From: Acanthosepion esculentum | Taxonomy: Eukaryota > Mollusca > Cephalopoda > Sepiida > Sepiidae | Direction of reading: 5' to 3' | DNA length: 64,000 nucleotides | Assembly (NCBI GenBank): GCA_964036315.1 | Contig: OZ038492.1 | Coordinates: 41,747,022 to 41,811,021, forward strand | Shown here: positions 44,474 through 56,329 of the stretch, piece by piece | How the letters are laid out: every line of letters begins with the position of its first letter | Position numbering within the stretch: the stretch's first letter is position 1 | Position numbers and translations under genes: made by a program | The notes under the pieces: model-generated | What the model was told of the DNA's origin: nothing | The model's input: the letters and a program-made list of their open reading frames with translations, nothing else | Databases searched by the model: none

Positions 44474-44722
44474 TATATGAAGACATTAAAATAGATATGA
44501 AGACAGATATCGATTTTCTAAGAGCTCCTGGTCATTGTCGAATTAACTCATCAATCATAATTGATATAGCGAGACAGGCTTGTTCCGGTTAGATAGTTTT
44601 ACTAAGCTAGCTTAAATGTTACACAAGGCCGAATATATGGAGCACTAAATGAGGATCGTACTTACTACACAGTATATATATGAATAGAGATGAAAATAAA
44701 CGGAAACAGATTGAAGAACATG

Positions 44723-44771
<49 letters not shown>

Positions 44772-44944
44772 TAGAGACAGAGAGATTGAGAGGAATATGT
44801 GATATGAAGAAAATGAAATAGATAGTTATAAATACTATGAGATAAATATGACTAAAATGAGATAGAATGTTAGATGGATAGATAGATACTAACAGATAGA
44901 GATGCATGTAAATAGAATTAGATAGATAGATAGATAGATTAATT

Positions 44945-44985
<41 letters not shown>

Positions 44986-45010
44986 GTAGATGCTGATTGA
45001 GATAGACCTA
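44474..45010. repeat. GATA-rich microsatellite region, right part
   Basis: Continuation of the split GATA region, with TA tract at 44724-44765 and a pure GATA core at about 44925-44984. Confidence 0.9.
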
Positions 45011-45087
45011 AATAGAATGGGATACATAGTTATGTATGAAAAAGTACAGATAAGTAGTTATATACTGATTCAGATAGACATAAGTAG

Positions 45088-45089
<2 letters not shown>

Positions 45090-45149
<60 letters not shown>
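45090..45149. repeat. (TA)n microsatellite
   Basis: About 60 bp, left border of the next element. Confidence 0.96.
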
Positions 45150-45155
<6 letters not shown>

Positions 45156-45628
45156 AAATAAATGACAATAAGAAAACAGTAATTGCTGACGCGTTTCGTC
45201 CAATGCGGACTTTTTCAAGGCAAGAAACGAAATTAATAAAAACAAAAAACAGAGTGTTCTTACCAACGGAAATGTAGGAGACGCTATTTTCATATTGTTA
45301 ACTGAAAATGACGTCAGTTAATGTCACGTGTGGAGAATATTTCATTAATCTGTGTTGATGGATTCAACCATTTTCTTTTGATTTTAATATGTTTTTGTGT
45401 ACATTTGTTTGTGAGAGCAGTACTTTTGTTAGAAAAGGTGAAATAGGGAAAAAACCTGGGCGTAGATTAATATTTGGGTATTGTTCGATTGCGGCACTCT
45501 CAAGAATTTTCCTTCTGAGTGAGTTATTTTCTTTTTTTATAAGTAGAATTTTTTAAATCAAAATTATGGTTGAATTTATTCCTATGTATTACTAATTACT
45601 GATTTCTTATTGTCATTTATTTACAAAT
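45150..45628. mobile_element. 479-bp element with 35-bp terminal inverted repeats
   Basis: 45150-45184 (ATTTGTAAATAAATGACAAT and following AAGAAAACAGTAATT) is the reverse complement of 45594-45628 with one mismatch. A hammerhead-like motif abuts the left repeat on the minus strand. TA tracts lie on the left directly and at 45667 on the right. Non-coding. Superfamily unknown. It may be a rearranged Penelope-like end. Confidence 0.75.
45183..45223 (-). ncRNA. Hammerhead-like fold, U3-A8 variant
   Basis: Minus strand: stem I UUGC/GCAA set off by one unpaired base each side, core UUGAAAA, extra A, stem II GUCC/GGAC with loop GCAUU, GAA, self-complementary ACGCGU as stem III, and C at the cleavage position. 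As at 1460-1501, the C3-G8 pair becomes U3-A8. Confidence 0.5.
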
Positions 45629-45660
45629 ATTGTCTTCTCTAAAAGTTAACTTTGAGAATT

Positions 45661-45666
<6 letters not shown>

Positions 45667-45719
<53 letters not shown>
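45667..45719. repeat. (TA)n microsatellite
   Basis: About 53 bp. Confidence 0.96.
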
Positions 45720-45723
<4 letters not shown>

Positions 45724-45828
45724 GATAATGATGTAGACAGATAATGATGTAGATATGCATAAAAAGAATGAAATACATAAATAGAATTATATTGGTGGTA
45801 ACCATGATATTATGAGCGAAAGGACTAT

Positions 45829-45831
45829 ATG

Positions 45832-45868
<37 letters not shown>

Positions 45869-45880
45869 ATTTATATATAT
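45829..45880. repeat. (TA)n(TG)n(TA)n microsatellite
   Basis: Compound tract of about 50 bp. Confidence 0.9.
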
Positions 45881-46349
45881 GTAAGAATGAATAGCTTTTT
45901 ATGTCACATGCATTCTGTAGTATCTACAAACAGATTAACGTAGTGACTTAGAGATAGGAAGATGTAATGACAATCTCACCAGTTGGAAGGTCTGCTTGCA
46001 TTGGAAAAAAAATCAATATTAAAAGTCCTATCCATTAACTAGATATGAATAGTTGGAGGTTATGGTCTCAGCGAAAAATCAGGGTTGCAGAACAGATAGG
46101 AAAATAGATAATGCGGTAGGCACAGACAGATTCACGTAGGCGCCTATTCGCTTTATATGACATGAAATACGGTAACAGATGGCTGAAGGAATGTTGTATG
46201 GCCACATCGATTAGATAGAGAGATTGATAAACAGACGAGTAATCATATATACAAGCGATTACTTGATTCATTTGTTTAATGAATCTTAGTACCATATATT
46301 TACATATTTCCAATTGCTTATATATTTCTTATGTGTCACTGATTCCTGT
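45881..46349. other. Spacer, nothing recognised
   Basis: No feature supported. Confidence 0.4.
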
Positions 46350-46795
46350 GTAACTTTCGTTTTCTATCTGCCGTGTCCCCTTGGTGATCATTCCTATCCA
46401 CAATTTTCTTTCCTTTGAAGCATTTAATATAATTTTATTTTTGTTAAATCTCCTAAACCCTGTTTCCTCTGTCCCTTTTGCCTTCAATCTGTCCTGTGAG
46501 TATCGAATTTTTCAAGCCATCTTTTCTTTTTATGTTCCCCAGAGACTTCAACTCTATCTTCCTGACGTTAATTATAAGTGTAATTTTTGTTTCCCTTTTC
46601 TCTAAACCTTCGTCGTTGCTCACATAATATTCTCAGCGTCCTTCTGTAGAACAACTTTTCTTTTGCTTTGAATCTCTTCTTCATTTGTGAGTATATTTTC
46701 CAGCATTCACTGCTATATAGGAGGACTGATATTGCGTAACAGTTTATTACTCTCTTCTTTTCGCCTTTCCATACAATCAACACTTGAAAAGTGAT
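46350..46795 (-). pseudogene. LINE-A C-terminal relic
   Basis: Minus strand encodes KKRVINCYAISVLLYSSECW, KIYSQMKKRFKAKEKLFYRR, TLRIL, then decayed RQLKSLG and ENLI regions down to the LINE 3' end near 46365 (GTGTCCCCTTGGTGATCATT). Confidence 0.8.
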
Positions 46796-48149
46796 CACTT
46801 ACTGTAAAAAACGCCCTGCATAAGAAATGATTCACCAAATAATTTCATCTGTGTACATGACTGTTGTAACCTACAAAAGGTTACTGAATGAGGTATAAGC
46901 AAAATGGAGGTTTGAAATAAAATGGTAATCTTTATAGTATCAACTAAATACAATACTCGCCAGCGGCGTGAAGTAGGTAAACCACTGCTGGTGGTGGACT
47001 ACTTAGACAACATATTACCCCCACTTATATTAGTGTCCAACGTATTTATGAGGATTGGGAGATAGCCATTAATTCTCATAGGTACGGTATATAACAATAA
47101 CTAAGACATATTGCCGTACGTGGTACTGGCTTAGCCGAAACTATTAAGCCGCTTGCTACTCAACCGCTATATCCATGGTTAAATTTCGGTTGAAGTACAT
47201 TTTTGTCGTTCCACTATTCCAGTTATTCAGAGTTGGGACTCACCAAGCCGCATATACTGTGCTGGCCCATCCTAATTCACTTCATATACAATTGGTACGG
47301 AGTAAGTTCCAGTCAGACAGTTTCTCCTCTGATCACTACAATCTTAGCATCTGAGTGTAAAACGTTATCTATTGCGTATATACTCATAATAAGCAACCCT
47401 TGTTTTCTAACTATACGCCTTTACAACATCTCCATTCACTAACTCACTACCTTCAGTGGACCTTTGGACTTGTATTGAGAGAACAATAGAAAAATACCTG
47501 TTTGGACAAGGAGTAAATCATGACATCCTTTGGAGAATGTGTAGACTAACGGATAGGTAAACAAACTGCATTTTCAAAACGAAAGCCTACGTAGACTTGT
47601 GCATTTATATACATTTAGATACAAGAGAAATATAGAATTGATCAAGAAATTAAACAAAAGATTCCGGGTGATAGATAGTCGTTAGAGCAACAAATGTCTA
47701 CTTTTTGTGCTTATGTGTGGAGGGAGAATAAACCAATCGTCTTTCTTTCTTCAACTGTCATTTTTCCTTGAACAGTTTGTGAGTGTAGGCGACTTCCTAC
47801 TCGTCGGTAGACATCAAATCAACACAAGTCTTGCAATACAATACTGTCCAGATGGCAAGGAGAACATTTAAATTCGATATGAGGCCAACTGCTTGTAATT
47901 GCAACCAGATTTGCTTGAAACTTCTATAGAGTTAGTAATCAGATATTTTAGTTCTTCTGATGAATGTTTCATATAGTAGTGACTCATTACGTAGGTGGTT
48001 ATTCAATGAGCGCTACATTTCCTTTGAATGTCTATGGGGATTCAAGTTGATCCCAGGACTCAAGTGGAACTCAGGTATACAATCCATCACTGATGTTGCT
48101 GGCAACATAGTTTAATCTACCGTTCCAGTATTTCACTCTTCGTTATCCA
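46796..48149. other. 1.35-kb spacer, nothing recognised
   Basis: Less AT-rich than average around 46960-47300 and 47740-48120. No ORF or repeat that I can place. Confidence 0.4.
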
Positions 48150-48718
48150 TCTTTTATGCGCCGTGTCCTTTCGGGACGTAGGCGATCATGGCCCTCCATC
48201 TCGTACTGTTCCTTGTAGCTCTTAAAATCTTTTGTCTTTTTTGTAATTTCTCCCAGAATCTGTTCCACCATTCACTTGCTCAAACGCATTAAGTATGTCA
48301 CGCGTTGTTTTCCCTGACCCTCTTTCTCTCTATCCGTCCTGTGAGTATCATATTTTCCAAACCTTCCATTCTCATTACGTGTCCCAGAAATTTTAGCTGA
48401 CTCTTCCTGATGTTAAGTATAAATTTCTTCTTTGTTTCTATTCTCTCCAAAATCTCGTCGGTGCCCACATGTTTGGTCCATGGTATCATTAGCATCATTC
48501 CGTAGAACCCCACTTCTGTTGCTTGGAGTCTCCTTTTTCGTCTTTGAGGAGATTGTCCAGCATTCGCTGCTATGCAGGGGGACTGATATCAAGTAACAAC
48601 CCAGCACACTTTTATTTGTTTCCAACGAAAAATTCCTGTCTCGTAATACACTGCTTAGCCTTTGGAAAACCAGACCTGACCGAAAACTGATTACTGGGAC
48701 GGACATACCCGTTCGTTA
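48150..48718 (-). pseudogene. LINE-A C-terminal relic
   Basis: Minus strand encodes FQRLSSVLRDRNFSLETNKS, VLGCYLISVPLHSSECWTIS, then in other frames GFYGMMLMIPWTKHVGTDEI, LERIETKKKFILNIRKSQLK, FLGHVMRMEGLENMILTGRI, ERKRVRE, and the end at about 48165 (GTGTCCTTTCGGGACGTAGG). Two or more frameshifts. Confidence 0.88.
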
Positions 48719-48724
48719 TTTTTC

Positions 48725-49045
48725 AGTCTTGACAGGGGTTAAAAAAAGCGTATATTTTCCACTCTACCACCCCTTTCCCACAGACGTTACGTATTTCTCG
48801 CTAATCTATCGCAATTTGAATGAAAATATTTTGAACAAATACACTCCTTAGTTGCACGAATTTCTAACTCACAGAGTCTAAATATTATCATTCACTTCGT
48901 ATGTCTTTGTTAAGATATAAGAACTGCTTCTTCCAACGAACAGCTACTTTGTGCAACCGACCCCAAAATATTTCCCCCTATCACTATAATCTTAAATCCT
49001 CTAATATATATTTCATAATCATTTCACTCCAAGTAAGGCGATAAT
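48725..49045 (+). pseudogene. LINE C-terminal relic (LINE-B-like subfamily)
   Basis: Plus strand encodes GLKKAYIFHSTTPFPQTLRI, then YHSLRMSLLRYKNCFFQRTA and TLCNRPQNISPYHYNLKSSN. This parallels the 12.8-kb copy (FHELLLCEIKS region). It runs opposite to the LINE-A relic directly before it. Confidence 0.6.
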
Positions 49046-50169
49046 GCCTCTAAGACGCTAGAGGACACTAAGAGTCAAAGAGAATGAGAAGAATTTAGTG
49101 ACGAAGAAGGACAATAAAAGAAAAAGTTTAATGAAGACAGGAGTTAGTGATTGACGTTGCATCAGTGATGGATTGTATACCTGAGTACCACTTGAGTCCG
49201 GGAAACAAATACTGGATGAGAGTTCCACAGGCGTGAAGTCCGAGAAAAAATATTAAAATAGAACTTAAATTTAGTTATTCTGAAAGTAAAACAATATGCA
49301 CCTAGATGCCAAAATTAAGACGGTATAAAGTTAAGTGACCGTATGAATACATGCGATCGAGGTCTGAATAACTTTATCGAGCAAATGCAAAGATTTTATT
49401 TTATAATAAGTATTTATATATGTTATTATTTTTTCAAAATTTTTCACTTTAAGAAGACTCATATTCGTGTGGTCCTAGTTTTTCTATACATTTACAGACT
49501 CATCAAGTCTCTTACTGTTCGCCCACCCCGTTTCATTAGCCTTTAGAATACCTAAGAGGTGTTAAATTTCTAAAAGCAGTATTTTAAGCAGTAGTTTACT
49601 TCTAGTGCCTATTCACATTAAACTATTATCTGTGCGTACGTATCCTGTCCATGCTATGTTCAGTATTCGCCTGTAGAACCAAATCTCTTTTTCATCTCTT
49701 TTTTAATCTCTGAGGAGAACTGTCCAACAACCACTGCAATATTATTGGTCTTTATATAGAAATAAACATTGTTTACTTCTAGGGATCTTCCGCTTTCTAC
49801 TGCTGAGATCCTATAAGGCATCTTTTGTTATACCTAAACCCCTTCGGTACTGCGTTGCATTTTCCGTTTTCTGTTACTGCGTTACTCATATTGTGAAATT
49901 TGCAAACCGGCTTCAATTTGTCGTCCCTGATACGTAACATAGAGGTTCGGTGGTCTCTTTTGTTGACAACCATGCATTCGTCTTCTTACCGTTTCTTTTC
50001 CCATTATATATTCTAATCCTTCTTTAAGTTATTTCGCAACCTGCCACCTAGACAGTCTCATTTGTGTAGAGCACGCTGTTAAGATTACCGCCACCAATAA
50101 CGAATCCGTGTATGACTTCCAAACCTCTTAAGATCATGCCGCTGTTATTTAACTTGGAATGAATAAGGA
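49046..50169. other. Spacer with a LINE-A scrap
   Basis: 49630-49770 on the minus strand resembles the LINE-A MKK...YRRILN region (TTCTGTAGAACC-like text at 49670). The rest is unrecognised. Confidence 0.4.
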
Positions 50170-50620
50170 TTATACAAATATTAGTTCTGTGAAACATTTC
50201 TGAGCATTTCGAGAATGTCTTTGAGTGCTACATAATAAAAAAATTTTGTTAGTTCTACGAAACAGTCTTTTAAAAAAAACAAGCAAGGCAGTAATGCTAC
50301 TAAGAAACAAGCGGTTACTGGGTATGGAAGAATTAGGAACAGAAATATTACTAAGGATCGAGAACAAAAGAAGATTAATCAGGAGGACAGTAGATAGCGA
50401 TTGATATTGGATTAACATTTTTGAAGATTAAGGTTGGCTGGAAAGCATAGAAATAGAAGGGAGTTCCACAAGCGAGTGCGTGAAAAAAACAACTGTTAGC
50501 ATAGAATTTAAGGTTGCATCTAGCCATCGGTAGTGCTCCAAGACAAACTCACAAGATTGCAAGTGGTAAGCTTTTGATTTAACAGTTATTGAAAATCGAC
50601 ATTTTGTGTTTGCTTTGTGC
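50170..50620 (-). pseudogene. LINE-B C-terminal relic
   Basis: Minus strand gives RCNLKFYANSCFFHALACGT, AFQPTLIFKNVNPISIAIY in mixed frames, then a 3' UTR-like FCS/NSSIP region. The blocks match the FYANSFFPRTSRLWNSLPAS tail of other copies. Confidence 0.7.
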
Positions 50621-50671
50621 ATTTCCGCTTTTATTTTTTCGTTTCGGTTTTTGTCCGGTAGAGTAATGAAA

Positions 50672-50838
50672 TACGGCTCGGATTGAGGAATCGGAGAGCC
50701 GAGTTTGAATACTAATTGGGTTCACTGAAATGCTAATGAAATTTGGAAAGGTATGGGTCCATATCTTTTCCCTCAGCTATGGGTAAATAGAATGATAGAT
50801 TCTGTTCACCATGACTTGGGTAGCAACCGGTCTAGGAG
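50672..50838 (+). mobile_element. SINE fragment (tRNA-headed family)
   Basis: GGCTCGGATTGAGGAATCGG, B-box-like GAGTTTGAATACTAATTGGG, GGAAAGGTATGGGTCC, TCAGCTATGGGTAAATAGAA, GGTAGCAACCGGTCTAG. 3' end missing. Confidence 0.8.
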
Positions 50839-51603
50839 AAAAAAAACTCTGAATTCAAAACTGTATGTATCCTTGGCGAAGCACATACTTTGCAGCTAAG
50901 GAAAGGTTTGTTTGTATTGACTTAATGATCCAAACTACGGTCGACTTTTTTGGCCTTGTATTTTTTCTATTAATTTAATTAATTTTTAATTAACTTCGAG
51001 TAATCTATTATACTTATTATCATAATTCATTATTATTATTAGTAGTAGTAGTAGTAGTATTAGTAGTAGTAGTATTTATTCCTGTTCATATGGGCACGTT
51101 ACACTAGTACCTATGTAACTTTGTTCCATTTTACGCTTAACTGAAAAATATTTATCAACCGCCTAACAAGTCTAAGTTCTTGGAATTTGTATACTGATTG
51201 TACAATCATGGTTTTCGACTAATCTGTGAAAGAGGGGTTGACAGAGTGAGAGAGTGAGAGTGTCAGCGTGTCTGAGAGAGTGCTTGTGACAGTTCAGTGC
51301 ATTTGTATGTGTGTGTGTGTGTGTGAGAGTGTGAGAGAGAGAGAGAGAGAGATAGAAAGGTGGGTAAGGGAAGATGGCCGTAAATGTAAGTTGCAAGATA
51401 CATCGTATTCCCGCATACACTAGTCAGGGATAAGGATATTTGTTCCATCAATTTCAAAATGATGGCAACACCACTACCTACCTACTTACCTACCTACTTT
51501 CCCTTCTACCCACTCATCTTGACAAGTCAGATTACTGACAGCATTCTGATAATTAAAATATCGCATTTCTTCTTCCAGTGTCCAGAAAAAAAAAGCCACA
51601 CTG
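50839..51603. other. Spacer with (TAG)n, (GA)n and one duplicated segment
   Basis: (TAG)n-like tract at 51040-51075, GA/TG tracts at 51305-51355, and the direct repeat at 51097-51209 shared with 54265. Confidence 0.5.
51097..51209. repeat. Local direct duplication, copy 1
   Basis: CGTTACACTAGTACCTATGT through TGTATACTGATTGTACAATC recurs at 54265-54377 with about five differences. Confidence 0.9.
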
Positions 51604-51894
51604 TTCTTAGGTTACTTCCAGTTTAATTCTACTACAATCTCTAATTCGTCCGGACATCGAATATTGTTGCCATATCAGGTCTGGTTCTTCTGTTATATAT
51701 ATATCTAGAGATTCTCGAAAAATTCAAAAGAATCTGCAACCTTATCGGATTTGACCTGGCATTTCGGCTTCAATCACTTCCCCACCGCAGTAACGTGACT
51801 TTCCTGTTTTTTCTATAAATATTTTGACTGTAAATCTTCTAGTGGATTTTTTTCTTTGCTACCTCGACTTCACGAATTTAAGCGTTGTACTAGG

Positions 51895-52169
51895 ATGCAC
51901 GGTAGACTAATGGTTTGCGACTTGGATTGAAAAATAGGAGAACCGAGTTCGAATTCCAGTCGAATTAATTACATTCACTTACGTGCTAATACCTTTGGGA
52001 ATGATATGAATCAATCGCTTCTCCACCCACCAGCTATGGGTAAATAGTAAGACAAACTGGGTACTATAGACATCAATGGCAACCTTCTTCGGGAAAATAT
52101 TCTGCCTAGGTAGACATGATCGCCCAAACATGTACCCCGTATGATACTTAAATTCAGTCAGTTATATGT
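51895..52169 (+). mobile_element. SINE (tRNA-headed family), plus copy of an inverted pair
   Basis: Head GATGCACGGTAGACTAATGG, B box GAGTTCGAATTCC, body ACATTCACTTACGTGCTAAT, CAGCTATGGGTAAATAGTAA, end ATGATCGCCCAAACATGTAC. Near full length. Confidence 0.88.
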
Positions 52170-52315
52170 GATGCTGAAACGACTGCGGCAAAACCGATAG
52201 TAGTAAGGTTGTTACTTTATAATACACCGGAAAAGATGCTAAAAATTATCCGGGCGGTGCAAATGATTAGATTTAAAATAATAAATTCACTTAGCCACAT
52301 TTTTTTTAAACAAGA
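52170..52315. repeat. Segment between the two SINEs, duplicated inverted at 54945
   Basis: GATGCTGAAACGACTGCGGC through CACTTAGCCACATTTTTTTT equals the reverse complement of 54945-55091 with very few changes. Small ORF only. Identity unknown. Confidence 0.9.
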
Positions 52316-52317
52316 TC

Positions 52318-52573
52318 ATGTATCTTTCGATACATGACTAACGAGGCAGATTTTTCCCGTAGTAGATTGCCATTTCATTCTGCGGTAGAACATTTGCCAT
52401 CCATGGCTATAGAACCCGTTTTGTCCTGCAACTTACCCATAGCTTGGAGGGGAAGAAGAGGATTCATGCCTTTCCCAAGAGTAATAGTACGTAAGTGAAT
52501 GTAATAGATTTGACTGGAATTCGAACTCGGCTTTACGATTTCTCAATCCAAGCCGCTATCCATTGAGAAATCG
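52318..52573 (-). mobile_element. SINE (tRNA-headed family), minus copy of an inverted pair
   Basis: On the minus strand: A-box-like TGGATAGCGGCTTGG, B box GAGTTCGAATTCC, then TTACATTCACTTACGTACTA, CAAGCTATGGGTAAGTTGCA, and end TGTATCGAAAGATACATGAT. Best preserved head of the family. Confidence 0.9.
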
Positions 52574-52835
52574 GAATACTTAAATTAATGACTAGATTGA
52601 CAGTTAGGTTTCATGATTTCATTGTTGAAATTACAAATTGTAACCGTAAGTTCTATGCTAACTGTTTCTTTCCCGCACTTCTGGCTTGTGGGTCTCTATT
52701 CTGGCCTGACATGATTAAAAAAAAAAAATTAAACGCAATGTCAATTGCTGACATCTGTCACATTGACTATTGTTCTTTTATTGACCCCTCTCTTTATTTC
52801 ACTCTCAGTAAACCTTTGCATTTTAGTGGCATTTA

Positions 52836-54064
52836 TCGCTTTGATTAGGGTGAAACAATTTTAAAAAGTTGGGCCTAATAAGTAGTTGAGTTCGTGATCA
52901 TTAAGCTCATTGCCAAATCAAGATTGATTGATTTTTATCTGTTCTGTTTTTCAGTGTTACAAAGAAGTATAGCACTTCCGAGGTTTTCCGGTATTTCACC
53001 GATGTCGTATATATTCCGTTATCACTTTATCGATCTCCTAAAGTATTTAGGGCTGTTCTTATTTTTAAAACAATCACATGAAGAGCTACTATTTTCGCGT
53101 TCTCCGTGTTGCCTAGTGATGATCAAATATCGGGTCACAGCCCGTACCATGTTTTTATATTTCGTAGATTCTCTCATTTGTTGTCATGGAAGAATGTACT
53201 TGTCTGTTCATTCCATCACTGTAGTTTTTTTCCGTTATAATTGTTTCCGCTTGGGATTTTAAGCAACGTTATTTCTTTTAACCTTTTATACATACCTGCT
53301 AAATCTATGTTTTGCGGTTGTTCAGTCTTTGCATATTTCTTATCAAGGCTTTCATCTTTTGATTGCATTTATTTCTAATGTTTTTTGCTTAACGTCAAAT
53401 ATTCTGCGCCAATGCCGAGCGTTATCGGCTGTCTCTCTTTTATTAGAGCGAGAATTTCAGCTTCCAACCACTTTTTTTCTTCATATATTTCTTCCCTGGC
53501 TATAACTTCATCGGCACATGTCAGTACTGCTTCGAGGTGTTACATTTTGTATTCCTGACCTGTTCGAATGATTTTTTATTTTTTCTTAACTGCAGCTTCA
53601 AATGTTTGTTTGCAAATTGTATCGAAGTAGTCTTTGTCACATTGCATTTTAGGCATTGCTTTAGGCTTCTTTATTTCGTGAATTTTACCCTTAAGTTTGT
53701 AACTGACTTGGAGGTGATCGTCTCTGCATTCAGCGAAGACACAGAATATGTACAGGTTGTTTCAAAATATCAATAGTTGGATAATATATTATCACCTACA
53801 ATAGTTTGATAGTTGTTGAAATCATGTTACACACTAATATTTCATATACTGACATCGATGAACAGTATGAATGTGGCACGAAGGGGGATCGCGCTGATCA
53901 TTTAAAATGTGGTTTAATTCTGAAGTAATGGGGAAAACTGCATGATACATATGCGTAGACTATTAAATATTAATATAGAAACACATATAAGACCAGTTTA
54001 ACATATTCGTGTAAACACACACGCACACACATATATATATATCACTGTATGGAGACATAAAATT

Positions 54065-54069
<5 letters not shown>
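52836..54069. other. 1.2-kb T-rich spacer, nothing recognised
   Basis: ORFs of 79-122 residues at 52894-53776 show no recognisable motif. They are hydrophobic because the strand is T-rich. Confidence 0.4.
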
Positions 54070-54148
<79 letters not shown>

Positions 54149-54240
54149 TAAAAGTGAACATAGAAGTCAACACTTAGAGGCGACAGTCTGTTTCATGCTA
54201 GTGCAATCGTCAGTGCAATATATATATATATATATATCAC
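54070..54240. repeat. (TA)n tracts
   Basis: TA tracts at about 54070-54140 and 54218-54238. Confidence 0.93.
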
Positions 54241-54264
54241 TGTTTAGATATATAATTTATATAT

Positions 54265-54377
54265 TCGTTACACTAGTACCTATGTAAATATTGTTCTATT
54301 TTACGCTTAACTGAAAAATATTTATCAACTGCCTAACAAGGCTAAGTTCTTGGAATTTGTATACTGATTGTACAATC
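54265..54377. repeat. Local direct duplication, copy 2
   Basis: Partner of 51097-51209. Confidence 0.9.
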
Positions 54378-54391
54378 TATTGGGCTATAGA

Positions 54392-54690
54392 CTATATATA
54401 TATATATATATATATAATTATATATATATCACCAATTACACACGCACACGTATATGTATATACATATATACCACTCTCTCTAGACCCACAAAGACACATA
54501 TATCCGTCTCTCTACACATACACACACGCACACGCGCACACACACGCGCACACACACACACATATATCAGCTCTTCCACACACACGAACATATACATTTA
54601 TAAACATACATATATATCACTCCCTCTGCACACATACACACACACACACACACGCACACACACACACACACAGAGTCGCTGGGAGTTGAC
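54392..54690. repeat. Degenerate (TA)n and (CA)n region
   Basis: TA to about 54430, then ACAC-rich sequence with CG interruptions to about 54675. Confidence 0.9.
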
Positions 54691-54944
54691 TTCAACGCCC
54701 GCTGTTATATTTACATACACGCTATCCTTGATATTGAGTAGTTTAACATATAAATATGGTATACCTTAAAACTATATCATATACATACACATATATAAGT
54801 CTGTCTGTTAAAATAATTGATTTTTCAGAGATAATTCATAATGTTGTGTTTATAATGCTATTTTATTGAAATAAACCTTTTCTTAAATAGGTTATGAGTG
54901 TTTAACTGACGCCAAATATCTTATTCTGAATTTTACACATGAAA

Positions 54945-55091
54945 ATCTTGTTTCAAAAAATGTGGCTAAGTGAATTTATTATTTTAAATCTAATCATTTG
55001 CACCGCCCGGATAATTTTTAGCATCTTTTCCGGTGTATTATAAAGTAACAACCTTACTACTATCGGTTTTGCCGCAGTCGTTTCCGCATCA
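54945..55091. repeat. Inverted copy of the inter-SINE segment
   Basis: Reverse complement of 52170-52315, here without SINE flanks. Minus-strand reading continues upstream to 55168 in an open frame with no recognised domain. Confidence 0.9.
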
Positions 55092-55223
55092 AGTAAGTTC
55101 TTAGAGTTTGGATATGTTCGCCCCATATCCAACCAGTTTGTCCCCAGTGTTATCCTTCTCTTAGACAACTGATGCTAGAGAGCTCTATCTAGCCAATTAT
55201 TAATACACACAGACACACACTCA

Positions 55224-55227
<4 letters not shown>

Positions 55228-55293
<66 letters not shown>
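55228..55293. repeat. (TA)n microsatellite
   Basis: About 66 bp. Confidence 0.96.
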
Positions 55294-55298
<5 letters not shown>

Positions 55299-55624
55299 CA
55301 TCGCGACACAGAAATGACTATGTTCCGAAACTGGTCAGCAGAATTTAAGTTTAATTCCAATATTAAACCTTAACCACTGGGTGGCAGTTTCATCCTCAAG
55401 CATTGTTATGGAATAACTATGGTATGGACTTTTTACTCATTTATAGTTTTGAATGGAGATTTGGTCTAGGGTTTATTTTTCTTTATCGAATACCTATATA
55501 TAACCTAGGCTCTACTTGTGTATCGAGCACTGTTTTTTCAAAATTAAACAAAATATACTAAAGAACTTCGAATCATAAATCTAACGGTTCTTTCTTATTA
55601 TATCAATGTATTTGTGCGCGCACA

Positions 55625-55626
<2 letters not shown>
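55294..55626. other. Spacer, nothing recognised
   Basis: No feature supported. Confidence 0.4.
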
Positions 55627-55682
<56 letters not shown>

Positions 55683-55685
55683 TTG

Positions 55686-55719
<34 letters not shown>

Positions 55720-55722
55720 TTG

Positions 55723-55781
<59 letters not shown>
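55627..55781. repeat. (TA)n higher-order microsatellite
   Basis: Three TA blocks separated by ACTTGGTG/ACTGGGTG interruptions at about 55681, 55718 and 55781. Confidence 0.95.
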
Positions 55782-55782
<1 letters not shown>

Positions 55783-56329
55783 TGGGTGTAAGAGCAAAAT
55801 TGTGCAAATCGTGTAACAGGAAATTATCCATTTGTTAGATTAAGGTTTAAACCGGTGTATCTTAGAAATTATAATAGATATCTTACTGGAATTCACCGAG
55901 GTTTTTATAAAATTATTGGGTTCTACTTTGAACAATAATAATGTATTTAGTTACAAGCTGAAATGATGATCCCTCTTGCTATTGCAACCTCCTGGTCCAG
56001 TGTTCCTTTCTACTGTTCGCTCTATTTTAAACTTATTCGGCATTTACTTGTTTGTTCTTAAATGGACTTGGAATTTGGGAGCTAGACTATGAATGTTACT
56101 GAAGGCCTAAATGATCTTTTTCCTCTCACCATTGCTCAAATTGTATGATATAGTAGGACTGACACAAAACGATTTTAACCTGTTCTCTTTCTATGTAAAT
56201 AGCTGAAAAGGTTTTTCTGTGATTCTTAAGAAACAATTGGTGTCTAGATGTCTAAGCGTCATATCTGAAAACCTGCAAAAAAGAAATAGTGTTTTTTAGA
56301 TATTAAACATTTTGTAGGATACACAATTA
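55782..56329. other. Spacer, nothing recognised
   Basis: No feature supported. Confidence 0.4.

Larger units (their letters stand above)
51604..52835 (+). pseudogene. LINE-B C-terminal relic split by a SINE pair
   Basis: The left piece (51604-51893) encodes YLEILEKFKRICNLIGFDLA, FRLQSLPHRSNVTFLFFL and ATSTSRI. The right piece (52584-52835) encodes TRLTVRFHDFIVEITNCNRK, FYANCFFPALLACG and, later, NAMSIADI. ACTAG stands at both junctions, and joining the pieces there restores a continuous match to the other LINE-B copies. This marks a clean insertion of about 690 bp. Confidence 0.85.

Noticed and set aside
52894..53776. Host exon candidates
   Set aside because: ORFs of 79-122 residues without motif, splice context or similarity. 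Random open frames in T-rich DNA explain them.
54480..54680. Telomere-like or interstitial telomeric repeat
   Set aside because: The CACACA-rich text lacks the TTAGGG/CCCTAA unit.
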